64,000 nt of DNA from CAWIOX01 sp963837775 (GCA_963837775.1 CAWIOX010000035.1:232994-296993), one strand, 5' to 3'; numbered from the stretch's first letter, positions 8,690 to 18,162 are shown. The notes: a model not told the origin generated them from the sequence alone. Made by a program: numbers and translations.

Positions 8690-9600
8690 TAGTTGCCGCC
8701 TTCTTTATGCTGTTGTTCTGCTGCTTCGATCGCGTTGATCCAATTATGGCGCGCCTGTTGCGCGTTCGCATAGACAGACTCCAGCGCCGGCCCGTTACCT
8801 TCAGCCAATAAGCCGCGCAAACGCAATAACTGCGCCACATAGGCATCCAGCTCCCCCAGCAGCGCCGTCTGATTGGCCAGGCTGATATCGCGCCACATCT
8901 CGGGCGAAGAACCTGCAATACGGGTGAAGTCACGAAATCCGCTGGCTGCATACTGGAATAACAGATCGGCGTGCGGCTTCCTGGCGACCTCATCGACCAG
9001 CGCATATGCCAGCAAATGCGGCAAATGGCTCACGGCTGCAAACACGCGGTCATGATCTTCCGGCGTGAGCTGATGAATGATCGCGCCACACTGGCGCCAG
9101 GCATCCGCCACGCGCGCCACATGCTGCGGCGCATTCTCCGGCAGAGGGGTCAGCACCACCTTCTTGCCGACATACAAATCGACGATCGCCGCCTCCGGTC
9201 CATTCGATTCCCGCCCCGCAATCGGGTGTCCTGGCACGAATTGGGCAATTTTTTCACCCAGCGCACGGCGTGCGGCGGCGACCACGTCGTTTTTTGTACT
9301 GCCCGCATCGCTAACCACCGTGCCGGGCTGCAAATACGGCTGGATCGCAGCCAGGATGGCCTCGGTCTGCGCAACCGGTGCTGCAATCAAAACCAGATCA
9401 GCCTGCTCCAAAGACACGCGCAAAGCATCGGCCGTGGAAGCACTCGCCTCATCGATGATGCCAAGCTCCCTGGCACGCAACAGCGGCGCGGCAGTACGGC
9501 CTACTCCGATGATCCGCTCAACCACACCGGCTTTCTTCAGAGCCAACGCGAACGAGCCGCCAATCAGGCCAACACCGAAAATGACAATTTTATTCAACAC
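8689..9600 (-). CDS. tyrA: Prephenate dehydrogenase
   Basis: This NAD(P)+-dependent enzyme decarboxylates prephenate oxidatively to 4-hydroxyphenylpyruvate on the tyrosine branch. The protein, about 303 residues, starts with a Rossmann motif, GVGLIGGSFALALKKAG. It has the family motif VSDAGSTKNDVV near residue 100 and the FVPGHPIAGRESNGPEAA segment with the catalytic His. I chose the GTG at 9600, which places the Rossmann strand at the N-terminus; upstream in-frame codons encode an unlikely Cys/Pro-rich stretch. It follows pheA by 25 bases and overlaps the aroA start (TAATG), so the genes form a tightly packed aromatic operon. Confidence 0.93.
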   Translation of the reverse strand: MLNKIVIFGVGLIGGSFALALKKAGVVERIIGVGRTAAPLLRARELGIIDEASASTADALRVSLEQADLVLIAAPVAQTEAILAAIQPYLQPGTVVSDAGSTKNDVVAAARRALGEKIAQFVPGHPIAGRESNGPEAAIVDLYVGKKVVLTPLPENAPQHVARVADAWRQCGAIIHQLTPEDHDRVFAAVSHLPHLLAYALVDEVARKPHADLLFQYAASGFRDFTRIAGSSPEMWRDISLANQTALLGELDAYVAQLLRLRGLLAEGNGPALESVYANAQQARHNWINAIEAAEQQHKEGGN

Positions 9601-9625
9601 AGGACACTGCCTTTCACATCCTGCA

Positions 9626-10699
9626 CTACAAGGTGCAGGGATAGGAACCCAGCACCTTGAAAAAGGCGGCATTATCATTCAACTCCGCCATCGCCGCCGC
9701 CACCTTGTCATCCATCACATGGCCTTCGACATCGACGTAGAAATAGTATTCCCAGTTGCCGGTGCGCGCCGGGCGCGACTCGAAGCGGGTCATCGATACC
9801 CCATGACGGGACAGCGGCGCCAGCAAGTTGTACACGGCTCCCGCCTTGTTCGGCACCGCCAGCACCAGCGAAGTCTGATCCTTGCCGCTTGGCGTGGTGC
9901 GCAGACGACCAATCACGGCAAAACGGGTGCGGTTGTGCGGGTCATCCTGAATATGCGCACTGACCACACCCAGATTGTATTGTTGTCCGGCGATTTCGCT
10001 GGCGATAGCGGCCACACTTGTGTCACCGCTTGCCATGCGCGCTGCTTCGGCATTCGACGCCACGGCGTGCCGTTCAATATGCGGGTAATGTTGGTTCAAC
10101 CATGCTTGGCATTGCGCCAGGGCTTGCGAATGGGCACAAATGCGCGTGATGCCGTCCATATTGCCGGACTTGCTCATCAGACTATGCTGCACCGGTATCG
10201 CCAGTTCACCACTGATCGCCAGACTGGTCTGCAACAATAAATCCAGCGTGCGGTTAATCGCACCTTCGGATGAATTCTCAATCGGCACCACACCAAAATC
10301 GGCAGTCCCTGCTTCAGTAGCGCGAAACACTTCATCGATCGAGACACAAGGCAAGGCTTGAATCGCGTGTCCAAATTGCTGGTACACCGCTTGTTCGCTA
10401 AAGGTGCCGACCGGCCCCAGGAACGCCACCACCACACGCCGCTCCAGAGCGCGACAAGCCGACATGATTTCGCGAAAAATCAGTTGCACATCATCATTCT
10501 GCAGCGGGCCGGGGTTATTTTGCGCCATGCTGCGCAAGACCTGTGCTTCACGCTCGGGGCGGAACACTGGCGCATTGGTTTCTGCCTTCACATGACCAAC
10601 TTCTTCTGCGACACGTGCCCGCTGGTTCAGCAAGTCAAGTATCTGTGCATCAATCGCGTCTATCCTGTGACGCAAGGGAAGTAGTTTGTTATCGCTCAT
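9626..10699 (-). CDS. pheA: Bifunctional chorismate mutase/prephenate dehydratase (P-protein)
   Basis: The protein converts chorismate to prephenate and then to phenylpyruvate, the phenylalanine branch. The 357 residues show a chorismate mutase domain (residues 1-90, LRHRIDAIDAQILDLLNQRA), a prephenate dehydratase domain starting at FLGPVGTFSEQAVYQQFG with the PIENSSEGAI loop, and a C-terminal ACT domain (TSLVLAVPNKAGAVYNLL, then the ESRPARTGNWEYYFYVD phenylalanine site). This is the complete architecture. It heads the pheA-tyrA-aroA series. The hisC gene often found between pheA and tyrA in this group is absent. Confidence 0.96.
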   Translation of the reverse strand: MSDNKLLPLRHRIDAIDAQILDLLNQRARVAEEVGHVKAETNAPVFRPEREAQVLRSMAQNNPGPLQNDDVQLIFREIMSACRALERRVVVAFLGPVGTFSEQAVYQQFGHAIQALPCVSIDEVFRATEAGTADFGVVPIENSSEGAINRTLDLLLQTSLAISGELAIPVQHSLMSKSGNMDGITRICAHSQALAQCQAWLNQHYPHIERHAVASNAEAARMASGDTSVAAIASEIAGQQYNLGVVSAHIQDDPHNRTRFAVIGRLRTTPSGKDQTSLVLAVPNKAGAVYNLLAPLSRHGVSMTRFESRPARTGNWEYYFYVDVEGHVMDDKVAAAMAELNDNAAFFKVLGSYPCTL

Positions 10700-10898
10700 A
10701 AGTACCCTAAAAACCGTTTTTGTATCGCATTGATGCGATCAGAATAGCGCGCACGACGCAGCCACCACATCTCATCCCCCTCAGGCTTTTGGCCTGATTT
10801 GCTAGCGCCACGGTTTCCAGGTGATGGGTATTCCATGCGAAGAACGGGCTGGCAATCAGGGAATTTTCAGAAATCACATTTCAGTACTGCAGCCCTCA

Positions 10899-12002
10899 TC
10901 AGGCATGCGTACTGGCAAATCCCTGCATGAATGCGAGCAAAGCCTGTACACCCTCGATTGGCATTGCGTTGTAAATCGACGCGCGCATGCCACCGACCGA
11001 TTTATGCCCCTTCAACTGCAACAAACCATGCTCTTTGGCGCCCGCCAGAAAAGCATCATTCAATGCTTCATCACGCAGAAAGAATGGAATATTCATCCGG
11101 GAACGGCAATCCAGCGCAATTTTGTTGCTGTAAAAATCCGTCGAATCCAGATAGTCATACAACAATGCGGCCTTCTCGATATTGCGCTGCTCCATCACCG
11201 CCAAGCCGCCTTGCCGCTTCAGCCACTGAAATACCAGACCGGCGATGTAAATTGCATAAGTCGGTGGCGTGTTGTACATCGAATCATTATCAGCGACCGT
11301 CTTCCAGTCGAAAGCGGATGGACAGCAAGGCAAGGCATGACCCAGCAAATCCTCGCGCACGATGACGATGGTCAAGCCAGCCGGTCCGATGTTCTTTTGC
11401 GCACCGCCATAAATGACGCCATATTTCGACACATCGATCACGCGCGACAGGATGTGAGAAGACATGTCTGCGACCAGCGGCGCATCATTGGTGTCTGCCG
11501 CGACATCGGGCACGAACTGGTACTCGACACCATCGATGGTCTCATTGGTGCAGACATGCACATAAGCCGCATCTTGCGACAACCGCCATGTGTTACGAGC
11601 AGGAATCGAAGCGAATCCGGATTCCGCAGAGGAGGCTGCAACATTGACGTTGCAATATTTCTTCGCCTCCTTGATCGACTTGCCCGACCACGAACCGGTA
11701 TTGATGTAGTCGGCAGTCGCGGGTTGCGGCTTGCGGCCGGCCAGATTCATCGGGATGATCGCATTCTCAGCAATTGCGCCACCCTGCATGAACAATACCT
11801 TGTAATTCGCAGGTATCGCCAGCAACTCGCGCACATCGCGCTGCGCTTCCTCCAGGATCGACATGAATTCCTTGCCGCGGTGGCTCATTTCCATCACCGA
11901 CATGCCGCAACCATGCCAATCCAGCATTTCAGCAGCAGCTTGTTGCAACACTTCTTTCGGCAAGACTGCCGGACCAGCAGAAAAATTATAAACAGTCATC
12001 AT
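10899..12002 (-). CDS. serC: Phosphoserine aminotransferase
   Basis: This PLP enzyme makes O-phosphoserine from 3-phosphohydroxypyruvate in serine synthesis; it also acts in pyridoxine synthesis. The 367-residue protein begins YNFSAGPAVLPKEVLQQA, the classic SerC opening. It carries the PLP-lysine motif YGVIYGGAQKNIGPAGLTIV near residue 190. Its ATG overlaps the gyrA stop by four bases (ATGA), the gyrA-serC-pheA order of betaproteobacteria. An interval of about 200 bases separates it from pheA; I see only a short, weak stem-loop there. Confidence 0.96.
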   Translation of the reverse strand: MMTVYNFSAGPAVLPKEVLQQAAAEMLDWHGCGMSVMEMSHRGKEFMSILEEAQRDVRELLAIPANYKVLFMQGGAIAENAIIPMNLAGRKPQPATADYINTGSWSGKSIKEAKKYCNVNVAASSAESGFASIPARNTWRLSQDAAYVHVCTNETIDGVEYQFVPDVAADTNDAPLVADMSSHILSRVIDVSKYGVIYGGAQKNIGPAGLTIVIVREDLLGHALPCCPSAFDWKTVADNDSMYNTPPTYAIYIAGLVFQWLKRQGGLAVMEQRNIEKAALLYDYLDSTDFYSNKIALDCRSRMNIPFFLRDEALNDAFLAGAKEHGLLQLKGHKSVGGMRASIYNAMPIEGVQALLAFMQGFASTHA

Positions 12003-14617
12003 GCCTGCTCCGGTTCATCGCCCTCGACTTCGGCTTCAACATCAGACTCGACAATGCGCTGCAGTCCGCTCAATTTGGTGCCGTCCTCGACCGCAATCAA
12101 TGTCACGCCTTGGGTCGCGCGACCCATCTCGCGAATCTCGGCAACACGAGTGCGGATCAACACGCCGCCAGTAGTAATCAGCATGATTTCATCGGTCGTT
12201 TCCACCAGAGTAGCTGCGACCACTTTACCGTTGCGTTCACTGGTCTGGATCGCGATCATGCCCTTAGTGCCACGTCCATGACGGGTGTACTCGGTAATTG
12301 GCGTGCGCTTGCCGAAACCGTTTTCGGTCGCGGTCAATACGCTTTGCTGTTCATTTTCCGCGACCAGCAGAGCGATAACTTGTTGTCCGTCTTCCAGATT
12401 CATACCGCGCACGCCACGGGCAGTACGACCCATCGGGCGCACGTCGTTCTCATCGAAGCGTACCGCTTTGCCGGAATCGGAAAACAACATCACATCATGC
12501 TTGCCGTCTGTCAACGCGGCGCCAATCAGGAAATCACCTTCGTCCAGATCGACCGCGATAATGCCGGCCTTGCGCGGGTTGCTGAAATCCTGCAAAGGCG
12601 TCTTCTTGACCGTGCCAAGACTGGTCGACATGAAGATGTAACGATCTTCAGGGAAGCTGCGATTTTCTCCGGACACCGGCAGGATCACGGTAATTTTTTC
12701 ACCTTCCTGCAGCGGGAACATATTGACGATCGGCTTGCCACGCGAATTGCGCGAACCTTGCGGCACTTCCCACACCTTGAGCCAATACAGACGGCCGCGG
12801 TTCGAGAAACACAGGATGTAATCGTGCGTATTGGCAATGAAAAGCTGATCGATCCAGTCATCTTCCTTGGTCGCCATCGCCTGCTTGCCGCGTCCGCCGC
12901 GCTTTTGCGCGCGGTATTCAGACACCGGTTGCGACTTCATGTAGCCGGTATGCGACAAGGTCACCACCATGTCTTGCGGCGTAATCAGGTCTTCCGTTTC
13001 AAGGTCGGTGGCGTTCAGTTCGATCTGCGAGCGGCGCACATCCTTGTTGCCTTCGCCATATTCATTTTTCGCCAGCGTCAATTCGTCATTGATGATGACG
13101 GTCACACGTGCCGGCTTGGACAGGATGTCCAGCAAATCTGCGATTTGCGCCATCACGTCTTTGTATTCGTTGACGATCTTGTCTTGTTCAAGTCCGGTCA
13201 GACGTTGCAGACGCATCTGCAAAATCTCTTGCGCCTGGTCATCGGACAACTTGTACAAGCCATCTTTCTGGATACCGTAATGCTTGGGCAGGTTTTCCGG
13301 ACGGAAGGCATCGATACCACCCGTATTTTCGGCACCGGTACGGATCAGCATCTCGCGCACGACCGATGAATCCCAGGCCCGCGTCATCAACTCCGCTTTC
13401 GCGATCGGCGGCGTCGGTGCCGCCTTGATGATCGCAATAAAGTCATCGATGTTGGCCAGCGCAACCGCCAGTCCTTCCAGCACATGGCCGCGCTCGCGCG
13501 CCTTGCGCAACTCGAATACGGTACGGCGCGTGATGACTTCACGGCGATGCGACAGGAAGCACTCCAGCATCTGCTTCAGGTTCAGCAGTTTCGGCTGGCC
13601 GTTGACCAGCGCCACCATATTCATGCCGAACGTGTCCTGCAACTGGGTTTGCTTGTACAGATTGTTCAGCACGACTTCAGGTACTTCACCGCGTTTTAGC
13701 TCGATGACTACGCGCATGCCGGATTTATCGGACTCGTCGCGAATATCGGAAATGCCTTCGAGTTTCTTGTCGCGCACATGCTCGGCAATCCGCTCAAGCA
13801 GCGATTTCTTGTTCACCTGATACGGCAACTCATCGATGATGAGTGCAGTGCGGCCTTCCTTGCCGAATTCTTCGAAATGGGTCTTGGCGCGCATCACGAC
13901 GCGGCCACGCCCGGTACGGTAACCATCGCGCACACCGGATACACCGTAGATGATGCCGGCAGTCGGAAAGTCCGGCGCCGGGATGATCTCGATCAGTTCA
14001 TCAATGGTGCAATCGGCATTGCGCAGCAAATGCAGCGCGCCATCAATCACTTCGGTAATGTTATGCGGTGGAATATTGGTCGCCATCCCGACTGCGATAC
14101 CGGATGAGCCGTTGATCAGCAGATTCGGGATTTTGGTCGGCAATACCGACGGCTCCTTTTCCTTGCCGTCATAGTTAGGCACAAAATCGACCGTGTCTTT
14201 TTCGATATCGGCCAATATCTCATTGGCAATCTTGTCCAGACGGCACTCTGTATAACGCATCGCAGCAGCATTATCGCCATCGACGGAACCAAAGTTACCC
14301 TGCCCATCCACCAGCGTGTATCGCAAAGAGAAATCCTGCGCCATGCGCACCAGCGTGTCATAGATCGACTGATCGCCATGCGGATGATATTTACCCATCA
14401 CCTCACCGACCACGCGCGCGCACTTTACATAAGGACGGTTCCAGACGTTGTTCATCTCATGCATCGCAAAGAGCACACGGCGATGTACTGGCTTCAAGCC
14501 ATCACGCACATCCGGCAACGCACGCCCCACGATCACACTCATCGCGTAATCGAGGTAGCTCTTGCGCATCTCTTCTTCGAGGGAAATTGGAATTGTTTCT
14601 TTTGCGAATTGATCCAT
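11999..14617 (-). CDS. gyrA: DNA gyrase subunit A
   Basis: GyrA forms the breakage-reunion core of the gyrase A2B2 tetramer. From the ATG at 14617 the protein has 872 residues. The catalytic tyrosine is Tyr122 (AAAMRYTE), with the same numbering as Escherichia coli. The GyrA box is present as QKRGGRG, so wrapping and negative supercoiling should be intact. The quinolone-resistance region reads HPHGDQSIYDT: residue 83, Ser in Escherichia coli, is Gln here, while Asp87 is kept. An in-frame upstream codon would add 13 residues (from 14656), but MDQFAKETIPI is the normal start. Confidence 0.97.
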   Translation of the reverse strand: MDQFAKETIPISLEEEMRKSYLDYAMSVIVGRALPDVRDGLKPVHRRVLFAMHEMNNVWNRPYVKCARVVGEVMGKYHPHGDQSIYDTLVRMAQDFSLRYTLVDGQGNFGSVDGDNAAAMRYTECRLDKIANEILADIEKDTVDFVPNYDGKEKEPSVLPTKIPNLLINGSSGIAVGMATNIPPHNITEVIDGALHLLRNADCTIDELIEIIPAPDFPTAGIIYGVSGVRDGYRTGRGRVVMRAKTHFEEFGKEGRTALIIDELPYQVNKKSLLERIAEHVRDKKLEGISDIRDESDKSGMRVVIELKRGEVPEVVLNNLYKQTQLQDTFGMNMVALVNGQPKLLNLKQMLECFLSHRREVITRRTVFELRKARERGHVLEGLAVALANIDDFIAIIKAAPTPPIAKAELMTRAWDSSVVREMLIRTGAENTGGIDAFRPENLPKHYGIQKDGLYKLSDDQAQEILQMRLQRLTGLEQDKIVNEYKDVMAQIADLLDILSKPARVTVIINDELTLAKNEYGEGNKDVRRSQIELNATDLETEDLITPQDMVVTLSHTGYMKSQPVSEYRAQKRGGRGKQAMATKEDDWIDQLFIANTHDYILCFSNRGRLYWLKVWEVPQGSRNSRGKPIVNMFPLQEGEKITVILPVSGENRSFPEDRYIFMSTSLGTVKKTPLQDFSNPRKAGIIAVDLDEGDFLIGAALTDGKHDVMLFSDSGKAVRFDENDVRPMGRTARGVRGMNLEDGQQVIALLVAENEQQSVLTATENGFGKRTPITEYTRHGRGTKGMIAIQTSERNGKVVAATLVETTDEIMLITTGGVLIRTRVAEIREMGRATQGVTLIAVEDGTKLSGLQRIVESDVEAEVEGDEPEQA

Positions 14618-14661
14618 TGGCGGTTCGACTGATCTTTGACTTAGGTTAAGTATCACTTCCA

Positions 14662-14776
14662 GGGCTTACGCAAGACTTCAAACAACGCATGAGTTGCAGG
14701 AGTAGCCGCATAGCACCAGGAGCATTTCATTCGGGCATGTATTAACGCAGCTAAATGATATGCCTTGCGTAAGTCC
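14662..14776. repeat. Small inverted-repeat element upstream of gyrA (MITE-like)
   Basis: Ten-base arms CTTACGCAAG (14665-14674) and CTTGCGTAAG (14764-14773) are exact inverted repeats about 90 bases apart. Flanking G/C bases extend the pairing slightly. The enclosed sequence has no open frame. The element occupies about a third of the 366-base interval between gyrA and the OmpA gene. The rest of that interval (14777-14983) is AT-rich and probably holds the divergent promoters. Calling it a miniature transposable element is an inference from shape only. Confidence 0.45.
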
Positions 14777-14983
14777 TGACTTCTTATCGCTTATACAGCG
14801 CCGCATCAAGTTGCGCGAAGCGTATAACCGCGTAATTTTAACATGCGCACCACACACTTACCGCCATTAAAGCCAGTCATACTTCAAGCAGGAAGGCAAA
14901 ACAATACCGATTTTAATTATGCTTAAATAGCGCTTAAATCCATAAGAATCTCCAAACCATATTGAGAAACAATAGGGAATCAC

Positions 14984-15661
14984 ATGTTCAAAAGACCAGC
15001 TCTCAGCCTTGCAATCGGCGTATTTGCAACTTACGTTTCCGCCCAAACAACAACTGATATCTATGTAAAAACACCAAATAGCGCCTATGTACAGGACGCA
15101 CACGGCGTAATCGTTCGCGATGCCTACGGCCTTTGCTGGCATACAGGCAGCTGGACTCCAGCAGATGCCGTTACTGGCTGCGACGGCGAACTTACTCCTC
15201 CCATCGCAAAACTGACCGCCCCCGTACTTGCGCCCATCGCTGCGCCGCCAGCTGCAACACCTGCGGCAGAAGTTAAGCGCTGCGACTTCGCCGCAACTCT
15301 TGAAAGCGATCAAACCTTCCAGTTCAATAAAGCAGTGCTGAACGCAGCAGCCAAAACTCGGATTAACAATGAAATCCTGCCAAAACTCGCAAACTGCAGC
15401 AATATCGACTTCATCATAGTGACCGGACACACCGACAAGCTAGGCTCCGAACAATACAATCAGAAACTTTCTGAAAAACGCGCCGGCGCGGTAGCCACTT
15501 ACATCAAGGGTAAAGGTGTTTCAGCGCAGATAAAAACGATAGGCGCAGGCAAATCGCAACCTATCAAAATGTGCGATGAGCAACTGCCACATAATAAATT
15601 CGTTGCATGCCTATCAACGAACCGTCGTGTCAGCATTGAGTTCAAGGGCACAGCAAAATAA
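14984..15661 (+). CDS. OmpA-family outer-membrane/peptidoglycan-binding protein (first of a tandem pair)
   Basis: The 225-residue protein has a signal peptide (MFKRPALSLAIGVFATYVSA) and a short N-terminal domain with CWHTGSWTPADAVTGCDGE. An Ala/Pro linker follows, then a C-terminal OmpA-like domain with FIIVTGHTDKLGSEQYNQKLSEKRA in pieces and NRRVSIEF. The OmpA C-terminal domain binds diaminopimelate in peptidoglycan. There is no eight-stranded beta-barrel domain. It is a diverged paralogue of the next gene: the N-terminal Trp/Cys motif and the domain order are the same, but it has extra cysteines (KRCDF, CSN, KMCDE, ACLS) not present in the neighbour. No clear terminator follows. Confidence 0.85.
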   Translation: MFKRPALSLAIGVFATYVSAQTTTDIYVKTPNSAYVQDAHGVIVRDAYGLCWHTGSWTPADAVTGCDGELTPPIAKLTAPVLAPIAAPPAATPAAEVKRCDFAATLESDQTFQFNKAVLNAAAKTRINNEILPKLANCSNIDFIIVTGHTDKLGSEQYNQKLSEKRAGAVATYIKGKGVSAQIKTIGAGKSQPIKMCDEQLPHNKFVACLSTNRRVSIEFKGTAK

Positions 15662-15910
15662 TCTCCGCAACCTCACCGACAAACAATACGCTACCAATTG
15701 TTGCAAAAATACGACAAAAAATCCTCTTCATAGATTGGGCAGTTTGACAAGCAAGACGATGTTGTCATGGCTATGGCAAAATAAGCGCATGCTTATTGCA
15801 TGCAACACAATTTAACATGCACCGATGGTGGTCCGTGGTAACATTTGGTTTTAATGTCGTCAATCTGTAGCGCAGTTCATCTGCGGATATATCATTCGAG
15901 AGGGAATAAT

Positions 15911-16555
15911 ATGAATAAATTAGCAAAACTCGTCTTCGCTGCATCCGCAGTTGTAGCAATCAATGCATCAGCGCAAGACTACCAGGCAAAAACGCCTTAC
16001 AGCGCATATGTACAAGATAGCCGTGGCGTAATCGCAAACAGTGCTTTTGGCCAATGCTGGCATACCGGCTATTGGACACCAGCTGATTCAGTCGGTGGTT
16101 GCGATGGCGAAATCGTTAAAGCTGCAGCACCAGTTGCAGCAGAACCTGCAGCAGCACCTGCACCAGCTCCAGTAGCTGCTCCAGTAGCTGCTCCAGTATC
16201 AGAAAAAGTCACATTTGCCGCTGATGCTCTGTTCGACTTCGACAAGGCTGTTCTGAAAGCTGACGGCAAAGCCAAGATCGATGATCTGACATCCAAACTC
16301 AAAGACATCAACCTGGAAGTCATCATCGCTGTCGGTCACACTGACTCCGTTGGCTCCGATGCTTACAACCAAAAATTGTCGATTCGCCGTGCAGAAGCCG
16401 TTAAAGCATACCTGGTATCCAAAGGTATCGAAACTAACCGCGTCTACACCGAAGGCAAAGGCGAGAAGCAGCCAGTTGCTGACAACAAAACTTCCGCTAA
16501 CCGCGCCAAAAACCGTCGCGTAGAAATCGAAGTTGTTGGTACACGCAACAAGTAA
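15911..16555 (+). CDS. OmpA-family outer-membrane protein (second of a tandem pair)
   Basis: The 214-residue lipoprotein-like or periplasm-facing protein has a signal peptide (MNKLAKLVFAASAVVAINASA), the N-terminal motif CWHTGYWTPADSVGGCDGE, a flexible Ala/Pro linker of repeated PAPAPVAAPVAAP type, and a canonical OmpA C-terminal domain (AVGHTDSVGSDAYNQKLSIRRA, then NRRVEIEVVG). The start at 15911 follows a purine-rich AGAGGGAA ribosome site. Codon use is strongly biased, as expected for an abundant envelope protein, and a strong terminator follows. It is probably the major OmpA of the cell. Confidence 0.92.
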   Translation: MNKLAKLVFAASAVVAINASAQDYQAKTPYSAYVQDSRGVIANSAFGQCWHTGYWTPADSVGGCDGEIVKAAAPVAAEPAAAPAPAPVAAPVAAPVSEKVTFAADALFDFDKAVLKADGKAKIDDLTSKLKDINLEVIIAVGHTDSVGSDAYNQKLSIRRAEAVKAYLVSKGIETNRVYTEGKGEKQPVADNKTSANRAKNRRVEIEVVGTRNK

Positions 16556-16572
16556 TCGCATTCGCTTGAATA

Positions 16573-16600
16573 AAAACCCCGCCATGGCGGGGTTTTTTAA
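16573..16600 (+). terminator. Intrinsic terminator after the OmpA gene
   Basis: A hairpin with arms AAAACCCCGCC and GGCGGGGTTTT around AT is followed by a T run. It lies about 18 bases after the stop codon, a textbook rho-independent terminator for a strongly expressed gene. Confidence 0.9.
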
Positions 16601-16677
16601 TGTGCTATTAACATAAAATGTTATTTCTGCCGGGCGCATAATCCACCAACAGACTATCTTCAAGCCACCATTTGCAT

Positions 16678-17373
16678 ATGAATGCCGATCCTTTAGAGCT
16701 ACAAAAATTCAGTGATCTCGCCCACCGTTGGTGGGATCCAAACTCAGAATTCCGTCCATTGCACGAAATCAACCCGCTGCGACTGGAGTGGATGAATGCA
16801 ATCCGGCCGCTGGCAGGCAAAACTGTTCTCGATATCGGCTGTGGCGGCGGCATTCTGGCCGAATCAATGGCCATCAAAGGCGCCCATGTCACGGGCATAG
16901 ACTTGTCTGAAAAAGCACTCAAAGTTGCTGATCTGCATAGTTTGGAGTCGGGCGTGCAGGTGCGCTACGAATTGATTGCCGCAGAAGATATGGCCGCACG
17001 TGAGGCCGGCCGTTTCGATGTGGTGACCTGCATGGAAATGCTGGAACACGTTCCCAACCCGGCCTCCATCGTCCGTGCCTGTGCCACACTGGTCAAACCA
17101 GGCGGTCATATCTTCTTCTCAACCCTGAACCGCAATCTGAAATCTTACCTGTTTGCCATTATCGGTGCCGAATACCTGTTGCACATGCTGCCAAAGGGCA
17201 CGCATGACTATGCAAAATTCATTACCCCGGCAGAGTTATCGCAATACTGTCGCAATGCGGGAATCACGGTCAATGCCTTGAAAGGCTTGACCTACAATCC
17301 AATCACCAAAATGTACGCATTGAACCAGGATACCAGCGTCAACTACATGATGGCTTGTACCCGCAGCGCATAG
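16678..17373 (+). CDS. ubiG: Ubiquinone biosynthesis O-methyltransferase
   Basis: UbiG carries out both O-methylations in ubiquinone synthesis using S-adenosylmethionine. The 231-residue protein starts MNADPLELQKFSDLAHRWWDPNSEFRPLHEINPLR in pieces, the specific UbiG opening. It has SAM motif I VLDIGCGGGILAES near residue 50 and the CMEMLEHVPNP segment. The ATG at 16678 is preferred over an in-frame TTG six bases upstream. gph follows closely, the usual ompA-ubiG-gph order of Burkholderiales. Confidence 0.95.
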   Translation: MNADPLELQKFSDLAHRWWDPNSEFRPLHEINPLRLEWMNAIRPLAGKTVLDIGCGGGILAESMAIKGAHVTGIDLSEKALKVADLHSLESGVQVRYELIAAEDMAAREAGRFDVVTCMEMLEHVPNPASIVRACATLVKPGGHIFFSTLNRNLKSYLFAIIGAEYLLHMLPKGTHDYAKFITPAELSQYCRNAGITVNALKGLTYNPITKMYALNQDTSVNYMMACTRSA

Positions 17374-17462
17374 AATCAATCCGCTGGGCGATGCCGGCAG
17401 TGCAACAAAAGTTGCATGCGGCCGTGTCGCTCCAGTCGCTCCCGCTTCAGATGATAAATACC

Positions 17463-18128
17463 ATGTCAAACTCCACTCCCCGCGCGATCCTGTTCGACCT
17501 TGATGGCACATTAGCCGATACAGCACCGGATTTGGCTGCCGCAATGAATCTTGTGCGCACCATGCAAGGCCTGATGCCAGTCCCCTATGAAGCATTGCGC
17601 CCGGCGGCATCCGCCGGCGCCAGAGGATTGATCGGCGTGGCATACGGGATCGGGCCTGAAGACGCAGGCTACGAAGACTTGCGCGTCGCCTTTCTGGACA
17701 ACTATGCATCCGCGCTGGCAATTGAAAGCCGGCTGTTCGAAGGCGTCACCGATCTGATCCGGGGCTTGACCGGGCATGGCCTGGCATGGGGCATCGTCAC
17801 CAACAAGGCCGCACGGTTCACTGAGCCACTAGTCATGCAAATCGGCTTACAGGATGCCGGATGCGTGATTTCCGGCGATACCATGGCACATCCGAAACCG
17901 CATCCGGCACCGCTGCTGGAAGCTGCCCGACGCCTCGGTCTGACGCCGCAGGATTGCTGGTATGTCGGCGACGATCTGCGCGACATCCAGGCCGGACAGG
18001 CGGCCGGCATGCACACGGTCGCTGCCGCATGGGGTTATTGTGGTGCGCTGGCACCGGCCTCATGGGGTGCCGACATGGTGATTGCGACCCCATTGCAGTT
18101 GCTGGAACAGGTCCGCAGCGCCTGTTAG
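17463..18128 (+). CDS. gph: Phosphoglycolate phosphatase (HAD family)
   Basis: This HAD-superfamily hydrolase removes phosphate from 2-phosphoglycolate, a repair and photorespiration by-product. The 221-residue protein has motif I FDLDGTLADTAPDL (nucleophile Asp in DLDGT), motif II GIVTNK, a lysine in motif III (HPKPHPAPLLEAA) and motif IV WYVGDDLRDIQAG. The C1-type cap lies between motifs I and II. The ATG at 17463 gives a start just before the nucleophile. The extended frame upstream overlaps ubiG and is not needed. Confidence 0.92.
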   Translation: MSNSTPRAILFDLDGTLADTAPDLAAAMNLVRTMQGLMPVPYEALRPAASAGARGLIGVAYGIGPEDAGYEDLRVAFLDNYASALAIESRLFEGVTDLIRGLTGHGLAWGIVTNKAARFTEPLVMQIGLQDAGCVISGDTMAHPKPHPAPLLEAARRLGLTPQDCWYVGDDLRDIQAGQAAGMHTVAAAWGYCGALAPASWGADMVIATPLQLLEQVRSAC

Positions 18129-18162
18129 GGCTGATTCCTGGTCCGGCAAGGCAATCCATGAC

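Noticed and set aside
10783..10799. TCAGGCTTTTGGCCTGA stem-loop between pheA and serC as a terminator
   Set aside because: Six-base stem without a proper T run in either direction; too weak to call.
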